Below are positions 9,472-17,710 of a DNA stretch of 17,710 bases, piece after piece. Numbering within the stretch: the stretch's first letter is position 1; each line of letters starts with the position of its first letter. The notes under the pieces were generated by a model, which worked only from the letters and a program-made list of their open reading frames with translations, was not told the DNA's origin and did not search any database. Both the position numbers and the translations under genes were made by a program. Source of the DNA: Zopfochytrium polystomum (taxonomy: Eukaryota; Chytridiomycota; Chytridiomycetes; Chytridiales; Chytridiaceae); contig JAIVFJ010000631.1 in assembly GCA_025765615.1 (NCBI GenBank), positions 1 through 17,710 on the forward strand. The letters are read 5' to 3'.

Positions 9472-9954
9472 CGCTAAAATGTCGAAATGAGAAACTTGTT
9501 CAGGGTATCATTTTTCCAAAATTAATTGCTGCTTCAGTCAATTTTTATGACGCTTGAACGGAAAGCGCAAGTGGAGGCATCTAGAGATCTACCTTGATCG
9601 TTTTGTCTCAATTTGAAGATAATGCTGGGCTCCATTAGCTGATAGAGCACCCGCTTCATGGGGGGCAAAGGTGTAGCTTCTGGGCTTCGCATTGATGCCG
9701 AAGAAGGGTCGCACCGACAGATTCGCCTGTTAGATGCCGCAAAGCACTCCCTGCGAGACGCGAGCTATTTCAGCTTCGCAGTTTATACCACATTCGTGTA
9801 GGAATGCTTGATGCGCTAACCAACATTTTTTGTCAGCCTCGCCTTCAAACGTCATGTTGGAGCAGTTTATGGACTTTTCTGCGTAATTATGGCTTCACTC
9901 TGGCCAACCATTTTTCTTTGAAAGAAACACTACTTTAAAAGATAATGCAACGAA
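9472..9954. other. Spacer between the two cyclase genes
   Basis: 483 bases between the copy B stop and copy A ATG; it must contain the copy A promoter and copy B 3' end. It is AT-rich near 9490-9560. A pyrimidine tract and TTTTAG sit just before the copy A ATG and could be a splice acceptor for an upstream exon. A tRNA-like string near 9635-9680 does not fold into a complete tRNA. Confidence 0.4.
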
Positions 9955-12900
9955 TCATTTTTTTTTAATCTCTTTAAGGATGCGCCTCTCCCACTCGATA
10001 TCGAAGCGCTCCATGCTCGCGATCACAAAATCAACTTCCGACAACACCTCCCGCCTCCCCGTCAGCCACAACGCCCGAAGCCGCCGCGCACGAAGAACCA
10101 AAATTTGATTTTCGGACAAAACGCCCTTATGAGCGCTAATAATACGCTCGCAGTCAGCTGCAAACCGAGTGAGAACTTTTTTTCGCCGCGAAATCTTTCC
10201 ATCAATAAATAGAAAGGCCGCAGCATTTGTCACTGCGCCGGCGCATTTTACGAGAGGAGATGCTGGTCTTGAGCGATGAACCGCCGACCGAATCATGGAA
10301 ATGAGGAGATTGCTCTTGCCGCATATTTTCTCAACTTCTACGGGATCAGTTGATCGCCCGTCGGCCAAACAAAGGCCAACATTGCAAAGAGCGAAAAGGC
10401 AAAGCAAATTGAATGACAGCAGGCCGGTATCTTGATCATGTGTCAACAAACATTGGCCACTAATCTCTTTCAGCGTACCATGATGGGTGCAACAAGAGAG
10501 ATAATCGGCTCGCCTCTTCGCAATGGCTTCATCATAATTTTCCAACCATTTTTCGGTTTCTTTGCGTTTTTTTCGATTTTCATAATCAAGCAGAACTAGC
10601 GTTCCGTAGCCCATAATCACGGTTGTATTTGACATTGGCATTCCACTTCTTTTCATCTGCACGAATTTGAAGGTTTAGTTAATCGGGAAGAACGAAAGGA
10701 GACGTAACCTCGACAAAGAGATTTTTGGCCTCCTCGGATTCGTAGAAACTCTTGGCGTCGAACGGATGGCAAGTAGCACCGCTTCAATGATTTGACATAG
10801 CTTCAATGTGAGAACTGGCAATGCAGTTGGGCAATTGGCTGAAAAATAGTCGATTTCATCGTCTATTCGAAAAATTTCAGCCTCTGGCAAATCTGGATGG
10901 AATTTCCCTATTCTGGACGTGGTGAGTGCTGTGCAAAAATGTTTCTGCAGAAAAGTCAGAAACCCACAGTTGAAGAATCTGGTGAAGACGCATCAGCGAT
11001 CTCATCGGAGTGGCTCCAAACTCGAGCCCACCATCCCTGAAACAAGCCAAAGCGGTACGCAGCAGCTCAAAGTAATTTTTGTCAGGCTTCGACCCTCTAT
11101 ACAGCTACTTCGTACTGACGCTCATTGCCAGCTGCCCCTTTCGAATGAAATCATCGAAGCTGTAGATTTGATCAGTAACTGTTTCAGACATCCTTTCGTA
11201 AAGGTTTCCTGATCGCTTCATGGCGAAAAGTCGCAGGATGGAGCCGAATCGATGAAGAGATAATTTGTATGGCCAAATAAACACATTTCGCCACTGGTCA
11301 GTCGTCGAGCTTAAAATCGTCGCTAATAGGATGATGGTGGAAGTCATACATGTCCAATTGAAAATTAAATCTAATATTCCGAGCTGAGCGATTCCAGAGG
11401 CGTGAATTTCGTAAGATAATTCCGAAGCAGCCATAATGTTTTGAACATACACAGCAAGCTCTGGGGTCACATCACTCTCAGTAAAGATCTTTTTCAATCG
11501 AGCCTTTTCTGAGTATCTTTCCATGGCGGGGAAGCATTCGCGAAAACGGAAGGATACATCTGGCGAAGATAGGCAAATCCGATTCGAAATTTCTCCGCGG
11601 GTTTAGCGCCTCTGAGAGAAAAGACTGTTCGGACATGATAAATGAGGCAACGAATGGCGCGGGCCCATTTTTGTTTTTGCGCTAAAACCTGCAGCACTAA
11701 AGAGTTGTTGGACAGAAGACCAGGCCCTGGCGTAATCGCTTTGGAGTTCTTTAGGTATGCGACCAGAAAAAGTACAAAAAGTTCCTCACCCCGCTTCGTA
11801 ATGAAGGGAACTCAGGATACGAAAATGATTTAGTCTGTCAGCGAGACTGAGCTCGTCCACAAATCCGTGATTCATCGCGGCCAATGACCGAAAATAAAGA
11901 AAGCCTCTTCTACTTTAAAATCTTCTCCAGCACAAAGAAACCCACGATGTAGGTAAGAGGACTTCAAGGGAAGTTCATCGTCAAGCGACATGGCGTGTCC
12001 GATGATAATTGGGAGAAGAATGCTATCGTCCCCGCCATTAAGTAGCTGCTCCTCGAGAGTGCGAATAACAGCTCGGTGAATTAAATTCCGTCGCTTTGGC
12101 AGAAGAGAACCTTGGACCCCTTGTTGCACGAGATAGTGGCAAAAAGCGTACTCTTTGCCATCAGTTGATTTGCAGACGAGTAAACCAAAGCGATCGCCGT
12201 TTCTTATTTCAGTCTCTACGTCGGATGCAGTCTGTCCGACTTCGCATGAATAGTCCAAATTTCGAACTGCTCCAGCAACTGTCTCAAGGTCGAACGTCTG
12301 CCCTATTATGGACGCACGGCCAAAATCGTTTGCAAGGATTGGGGAGTGTATCCATCCTGGCAAAAGTGAGAACTCAACGCATTCGGAAAAACTACTCTTA
12401 CTGTGCGGAAATTGCCTTTTCTCTGTCCATCACTAAGTGAGAAATGGAGCTGGAAGCGTCTTCCCGATTGGCCAATTTCATGCTTCTCAAAGCTACGAGC
12501 ACAGCGATCGGAATTCCATTCGTCTTTGCCTGAATATCGACCATGAGAGATTGGGGAATATCATGGCCAAGCTGCGCGTGCACAAATTCACTGAGAGCGA
12601 GTGCTGATAGTGGCTGCAGTTCAATCAACAAGTGGAAGCCGATCTGTAATCATCAAATTGTCTACTGTCCTCCCATTCCTACAAGTAGTGAGAAGGGAGA
12701 GGAAGAATCGAAGAGCAAAACCTCGCGCGTTCGGGCACCCAAAGCGAAAAGAGTGCTTTGAGAAGACTTGAGCACCGATTTGAGCACCTTGTGGGACTCT
12801 GCATCAAACCACTTGCGCCGGGTGAGCACCTTTAGCTTCAGATGTTCAGCTCCTGGATCGTACTACCTGTGCGTCGTCGCATATGAAGCAGGCCTCAAAA

Positions 12901-15194
12901 CCCAAACTGCGAGACACCTCCAAAATTCGATGAATGATCACAGCGACTCGCTCTGTCAGATCGCCGCCCGAAAGTCGGTCCTGCACGTGGAAAGCCTTCA
13001 TTCCGGGAATAATTGCAAGTAGCCGACTTGTGGCGCGAGAAATTCCAAGAGCCTCCAATACTCTCGCGAGATACGCCCAGTCTGGATCCCTTTATGTCGG
13101 GTAGATCGGACAATGATGCATTTGAGTACAAAGCATAGCGGGAGGCCAGATGACTGTCCGACAAGGATGAACTTTTGCTTTGATCGATCGGAAGTCTTAC
13201 GCGCTGACACCAGCTGCTCGTAACTTCAAGCGATACACCGGAATATCTGTATCAATGCACCAAACGACATCCGCTGCTTGACCTCATCACCTGCACATTC
13301 ACTGTATAACGTGAGGAGACCAACCAAAAGGTATTCTTGGTCACCTCACCACAGAATCAACAGAATCCGACTGCTTTATTTCGGATCTGAGGCGATTCAA
13401 AAGTGCCGATTTCCCAAGTCCGGATCTTCCTGTAAGCAGCACAAGCTTGCGCTGTGGGGCGTTTTCCCACGATTTCACTTCTTGAAGAATCGACTCTAGT
13501 TCGGCGCTTCGCCCCGAACAGCTCGTCACCACCCCCCTTGGCTAACCTTGGATTGATCGAGGAGCGGCTGTTGGGAGCAGCGCCTTGTTTACTTGGTAGA
13601 CCGTAGTTTCGTCCGACAGACCTGAATTTTGTGTAAGTACGATTCCACGGACTTGATTGTTCACCTTTGAGTTTCAAGGCCCGTGTTATCCTCGTAAATT
13701 CAAACCTCTTTTCGCACGCACTCATACGTCGCCGCGTCACAAAAGATGCTCGCATACTGCTCTGTTGTCGACTCAGCAGAGTCCTCTATGCACATCAATC
13801 GCGCGGCGCTTATTCACCGGCGAACCCAACACGGTACCGTCTGCCCTCAAGCGAGACCCGAATCAGACCTGCATAAATGGTCCTGAAGCAACACCCGCGT
13901 GAACCGATATTGCGCAAACGGTTTCACCATCCTTGTGAAGCGCTTTGAAAAGATTCAAGCATGCTGCCAAAGCGTATCCAGCCTCTCCCCGCTGATGCGC
14001 CAGGCCGGCAGGCCCCATACCGCGAGCGATTGAAACCCTTGTCGTCGAAATTAATTTGCCGTAAACTCCCTCCTTCGGCGTGGACTCTCGCGATGATTTC
14101 TTGAGAGATCTTTTGTACTTTGGAGAGAACGCCTCAGGCCATCGCCGAAAGATCGATGGTTAGGTATGGAAACCGAAAGAAAACCACTGTCGTGTTCCTT
14201 GATGTCGCTGTAGCCGTCGTTGTCAAGATCCGCAATGAACCGGACGTATGCTGAATGCCGCAACGGACACTTCAACGTACGCTACGGCCTTGCGCTGTCG
14301 ATCGACCCCTTTTTGGAAGCCGGCACCGTGAAGTCATCCGGAAATTCCCGTTGAAATACGTCAGAGCACCTTCAAAGTGCGATGACCTGTCCTTGATGAT
14401 GAAAGCGCCGCGTCCCTTCGTGCGCAATCGATCAGACAGCATCCGTAGGTAGTGTTACACGCCTTGCGCTCCTGCCAAGATCGACGCAAGGGCTTGATAG
14501 TACTTTGAAGACAGGACCAAATCGCCTCGGTGCCCCAATTTACCTTGATGCCCGCGTCTGAGACCGCTTGCCCGCGATTAAAATACTCCCGACGATCCGG
14601 TCCCTCCGATTGACCTTCGGGTTGCCGACGTGCACGTGGTACAGTTGGCCGATCCCTATTCCGATATGAATCCCCAAGTCGTCACTCGAACATCGAGTTT
14701 CTTCTCGAAATTCGTAAAGTATCTCCAGGCAGCAAACGAAGGACGGCGTTATTCGCGAAGCCTGTGCGCGTTCGATCCCATCGTCGAACTGCATCATAGG
14801 CTGTCAGGGACACCGAAATGAAATTGCGAAAAAATTTGCGCACCAACACGCGATCGCAGCGTCGCCGGCGAATTTCACGATCGCTCCGGACCGACTGTAG
14901 ATACGCTCGATGATTTTTGAAAAGGCGTTCTTCAAAGTTCCCGAAGCCACAGCAGCGCCGTCGGTGCCGTGCTTTTTCCAACAAGGAGCTGGTGAGAGAC
15001 GTGAAACCTTATGGATAGGTGGTCGCCTAGTCAGGATATATTCCGATGCGAACTTAGGTGCTCCGCTCACCAGATATGTCAACTTACTGCCGCGATCCCT
15101 TCACTGTCAACTGCTGCAAAGGGCACGCTGCTAAAGGCCACTATTCACGGCCGCAAACCGCGCTGACGTTGCGGCGGGAGGAAAACTCGCGCAT
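9955..15194 (-). CDS. Soluble-type (ADCY10-like) adenylyl cyclase, copy B
   Basis: Tandem paralogue of copy A with the same domain order and ten matching exons: 15071-15194, 14844-15007, 13350-14788, 12867-13301, 12722-12811, 12402-12643, 11790-12356, 10968-11738, 10709-10912 and 9955-10656 (4,738 nt against 4,732). Readable motifs are SGAIVKFAGDAAIACW and LGIHIGIGIGQLYHVHVG in C1, QINFDDKGF and LRADGTVLGSPVN in C2, Walker A LLTGRSGLGKSALL and Walker B FICDDAQ. The last exon is an uninterrupted 234-codon frame ending RRILKEIKKK; most of exon 7 (about 160 codons from 12363) is also open. Frames break often in the 5' half, at least ten times in 13350-14788 (for example near 14600, 14545, 14456, 14240, 14190, 14030 and 13870). 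The encoded residues stay conserved between breaks, arguing against long decay. Protein divergence from copy A is clear in the last exon, so the duplication is not recent. Confidence 0.8.
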
Positions 15195-15480
15195 CGCTGA
15201 TGGGAAAGAAGGCGCTTACTGCCGATCGCAATCGCAAGTTGAAGCTCCGCGGACTCCCACACCGCGCACAAATGCGCTAGTTCCGGCGCGTCAATTTCAA
15301 AAATCAGCTTCTTCGCGCTTTAATTTGGTGATGAAATGGCAAAGAATGGTTTATTTCCATCGGGTTATCGAGCTAAATCAAAGATTATTCGAGTTCAACG
15401 GGGCATCAAAATCACTGGCCAACACTGCAAACAAGAAAAAAAAAAAAAAAAATCAAAACAATTAACCGAAAGCTGTCCCT
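15195..15480. other. Spacer upstream of copy B, with an A17 tract
   Basis: Holds the copy B promoter and the 3' end of the next minus-strand gene. An uninterrupted run of 17 A lies at 15436-15452. On the minus strand just upstream of the copy B ATG, a short open stretch (LAHLCAVWESAELQLAIAIG) ends at a GTAAGC near 15220 and could be part of an upstream exon, although the implied intron would be only about 25 nt. Confidence 0.35.
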
Positions 15481-16286
15481 TGGTTACAAAAAAGCACTTC
15501 GCCGCTCGCCTCCCGACCTGCATCGCCCTCCTACCGACCCACGCCAAATTCTCCTCGACCCCGCCTACAACCCTCCCGACGACCTTCGCCGCCCGCATCG
15601 CCGGCGCGACCGTCGTCGCCCCGACCACCCACGCCGTCGCGTCGACCCCCCCCCCCAAACCGAGTCGACCGTGTCGAGCACCCTCCCGACCGCCGGCGGC
15701 AGCACCGCGAGCTCCGGGTAGAACGGGTCGTCGCGGACCGGGTAGGTGATGCGGTTTCATCTCGAACCACGCGTCGCGACGGACGGGGAGGCCTGATGCT
15801 GCTGCGGCGGGCATGCTTTGTTAGGGCCGTGGAGAAGGGAGAGGGAGCTAGCGACGGATTCGAGGCGGAGGGTGGGCGCGGTGATGCTGATCGACGGGCG
15901 TCGGAGGCCGGCGAGGTTTGAAACGGAGGCGCGTGGGGAAGAGGCGGCGGCGACGGGGGAGGTGCGGCCGGAGCTGAAAAAGTGGAGCTCCGGGGCGGCG
16001 ACGGACGCGCGGCTGGTGCCAACAGAGGTGGACGCACGCGCTGCGAGAAGTGCGACTGTGGGGAACCGTTGTCGGGTCTTCGAGTCGACCGCCTGTCGCC
16101 GAGACGCGTTCCGAATCCGCGGAAAGGCCGCTCGTCAGCGTCCGTTTCTTCCAACGGGAGTGGTTCGACGTCGTTGCTTCCTCCCTCAACCATCGACTCG
16201 ACCATGCTCGAGACGGACGAACGGATTGAGTCCACTGCCAGCACTGCGGACGCCAGGATGTTGGAAGGAGTCGGGATCAGGGTCAT
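15395..16286 (-). CDS. Unrecognised protein with Pro/Ser/Ala-rich middle
   Basis: From an ATG at 16284-16286 the minus strand reads MTLIPTPSNILASAVLAVDS, then IRSSVSSMVESMVEGG, an acidic patch (PLPLEETDADERPF) and about 120 residues rich in Pro, Ser, Ala and Arg, probably disordered. Around 15790-15660 the likely frame changes to one reading VRDDPFYPELAVLPPAVGRV, then LDTVDSVW. Through a G-run near 15650 it changes again to VDATAWVVGATTVAPAMRAA and KVVGRVVGGVEENLAWVGRR. The C-terminal part is a chain of small-residue amphipathic segments. The true 3' end is uncertain; the first stop in this last frame is at 15395, but the frame crosses the A17 tract, so the real stop may lie nearer 15480. I do not recognise the family. 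High GC limits how much an open frame proves. Confidence 0.4.
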
Positions 16287-16367
16287 GTTCAAGAGGCTGC
16301 CGCCTCCGACTGCCAGCGGCAGCACCGGCCGGGAAGGACGGCCCGCCGTACGCCGAACGTCCTTTGC

Positions 16368-17163
16368 GTGGATGGCCCGAAGAGGTGCCTGTTTCTTCTT
16401 CCTGCTCTTGCTCCTGACTCGCGAGACCAGGTCCGCTTGTTGCGAAGCAGTGGTAAAGCGGTCTGGAGCAGCCCCGTAAGAGCCAGGATTGAGGTCGACG
16501 GCGGGACGGGCGGGAGGACGCCGGACGTGGAGGAGGACGAAGAGATTCCAAGGTGGGCAAGGCACGGGATGGTGCTGGCGCACATTGCGGCACGGAGGAC
16601 AGACGACCCGAAGCTGGGGGTCGGGTCGGTTCTTGTGCATCAGGGGAGATACTTTCAATTGGATGGAACGGGTATCCGAAGAAGTGTAAGCGGGAGTTAT
16701 CGTTCTTGCTGGAACCCAGCTGAATAGCTTTTTGTTCCAATGTCGACAGCCCAACATCTCGACAACCCGCAAGCTGGTGCGGACGACTCTGCGGAGGACG
16801 AGGAGCTAAAGTATCACTACATCCTTCATAGCGGTGAGAAGCAGGTGGACTACAGTGCAGTCACATTACTATACTCACTCTATCAGAGCAAAACGCTCTA
16901 CTCTGGAGAAACCCGACAGACGTCAGGGTGGACCGCGGCTGGCTGATTTCGACGAAAATGCCTTGTGGTATGCTTAACACTGATGACCGTCGTCCATCAC
17001 TTACTCTTCGATCCAGATGTGCTCTCCGATGGTGTTTGATTTCGGCTTCACCGGAGTCATCACGATTCCTCAGATTCCCAAAAGCCTAGACGACCCAGCA
17101 CGTTTGTGGGGGCTGACTTACGAAAAAATTTCAAATTTGATGGAGCCAGTGTTTGTGTTTTGA
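16368..17163 (+). CDS. dCMP/cytidine deaminase-like protein (CDADC1-like)
   Basis: Zinc-dependent deaminase of the dCMP-deaminase fold. Exons: 16368-16685, 16750-16833, 16887-16967 and 17017-17163, with introns GTAAGC...ACAG, GTGAGA...TCAG and GTATGC...CCAG. Motifs in order: HGMVLAHIAARRTDDPKLGV and GSVLV, then ILSIGWNGYPKK, then SQHLDNPQAGADDS, DEELKYHYILHS joined to EQNALLWRNPTDV (the zinc-binding and catalytic HxE, with the Glu codon split by the intron), STKMPC for the start of PCxxC, and a C-terminus CSPMVFDFGF, TGVITIPQIPKSLDDPARL, ISNLMEPVFVF. One G is missing in the run at 16643-16646, and the last splice joins two bases short, between PC and the next Cys. The start is the first in-frame ATG after the divergent gene. 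About 209 residues, a single domain, shorter than human CDADC1. The substrate (free dCMP, cytidine or other) cannot be told from sequence. Confidence 0.8.
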
Positions 17164-17428
17164 TCTGTAAAGCAAGGGTGTCAGTCCTCTGCTCTGTTCC
17201 TCTTCTCATTTGTTAGGAGTTGCATTGTCCATGTTACTTTCACGCTCCTTCGGATATTAAAGTGTGCAGTTTAACTCCGCATCGTTCGCCGTGCGTCTCT
17301 CGATTCTCGGGCAAATTCAAACACACTTGTTGTGCTCTAACGCGCAACAGCCCTCCTCCTCCTTTTGCTTGAGGTTCACTTCCATTCGCTTGCATTTTTC
17401 ACTTTATAACCAATGATGATTTGGAGAA

Positions 17429-17434
17429 AATAAA
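17429..17434 (+). terminator. Polyadenylation signal AATAAA, candidate 1
   Basis: Canonical hexamer 266 bases after the deaminase stop codon at 17161-17163, on the same strand. Confidence 0.45.
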
Positions 17435-17539
17435 CTGCCCTCTTCGCCAAGAATCTACCATACCCTTTCTGTATCGATTCACCTGGCTGAGGTGGATAGT
17501 TAGTATAATTTAATGTTTCTTATGATCGTAAGAAAAGAA

Positions 17540-17545
17540 AATAAA
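17540..17545 (+). terminator. Polyadenylation signal AATAAA, candidate 2
   Basis: Second canonical hexamer about 110 bases beyond the first; it could serve the same deaminase transcript as an alternative site. Confidence 0.35.
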
Positions 17546-17710
17546 ACGGTTGCAGAACAGGAACCAATGTGAGATCGTTTCGAGCAGATAGAGAAGGAAG
17601 ATGGAGATGGAGAAAAATACCGAGCCCAAGCACTTTACCGACGTTCCCTCGAGCGTTTGTTTATTCATGAATATTTCAAATACATGTATATACCCCCGCC
17701 TCTGAATCGT

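Larger units (their letters stand above)
17164..17710. other. Non-coding 3' region of the deaminase gene
   Basis: No coding frame of note on either strand. Contains two plus-strand AATAAA hexamers (separate entries). It is AT-richer than the 15.5-16.7 kb block. Nothing identifies a further gene before the right edge. Confidence 0.5.

Noticed and set aside
9635..9700. tRNA-like string (TTAGCTGATAGAGCACCCGC)
   Set aside because: Resembles a D-arm and anticodon arm, but no matching acceptor stem or TTCGA-type T-arm follows, so no tRNA is called.
15436..15452. A17 tract as the tail of a retroposed copy
   Set aside because: No target-site duplication or retroelement coding is visible beside it, and the cyclase copies keep all their introns, which rules out retroposition as the source of copy B.
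15531..16772. 413-codon minus-strand open frame taken as one gene
   Set aside because: Its first ~140 codons are antisense to the well-supported deaminase exon at 16368-16685, and its last part uses the wrong frame compared with VRDDPFYPEL. Only the middle, from the ATG at 16286, is kept.

Overview
The window looks like nuclear DNA of a fungus, most likely a zoosporic (chytrid-like) lineage. The genes are eukaryotic, split by short GT-AG introns (mostly 44-80 nt), and densely packed. Two of them encode ADCY10-type 'soluble' adenylyl cyclases, a family known from zoosporic fungi and animals and replaced in yeasts and moulds by the Cyr1 type. The lineage is an inference from gene content, not a database result.

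Layout, left to right. (1) 1-377, minus: start of a glutamine-rich protein running off the left edge, preceded by simple repeats. (2) 1172-1670, minus: C-terminal half of mitochondrial cytochrome c1 (complex III), badly disrupted, with an unresolved N-terminal region to about 2600. (3) 2649-3218, minus: SEM1/DSS1, the small acidic 26S proteasome lid and BRCA2-partner protein. (4) 3513-4031, minus: NDUFA6/LYRM6-type accessory subunit of complex I. (5) 4249-9471 and 9955-15194, minus: two tandem genes (copy A, copy B) for large proteins of about 1,575 residues with two class III cyclase domains, a P-loop NTPase module and a long helical C-terminus. All ten exons are matched between the copies. 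(6) About 15395-16286, minus: unrecognised protein with a Pro/Ser/Ala-rich middle. (7) 16368-17163, plus: a dCMP/cytidine deaminase-like enzyme (CDADC1-like) in four exons, followed by non-coding DNA with two polyadenylation signals.

The centre of interest is the tandem cyclase pair. In both copies the two metal-binding aspartates of C1 and the Lys/Thr/Asn/Arg set of C2 are readable, so both look built to make cAMP. Both have Gly where mammalian sAC has Arg176 of the bicarbonate-binding site, while the Lys95 equivalent is kept.

A strong caution applies throughout. Nearly every conserved gene, including normally single-copy essential ones, carries single-base insertions or deletions, often in homopolymer runs. 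The simplest reading is a poorly polished consensus sequence rather than mass pseudogenisation. Copy B's 5' half and cytochrome c1 are hit hardest. Coordinates below are for the reconstructed exons, and frames must be read across these slips.
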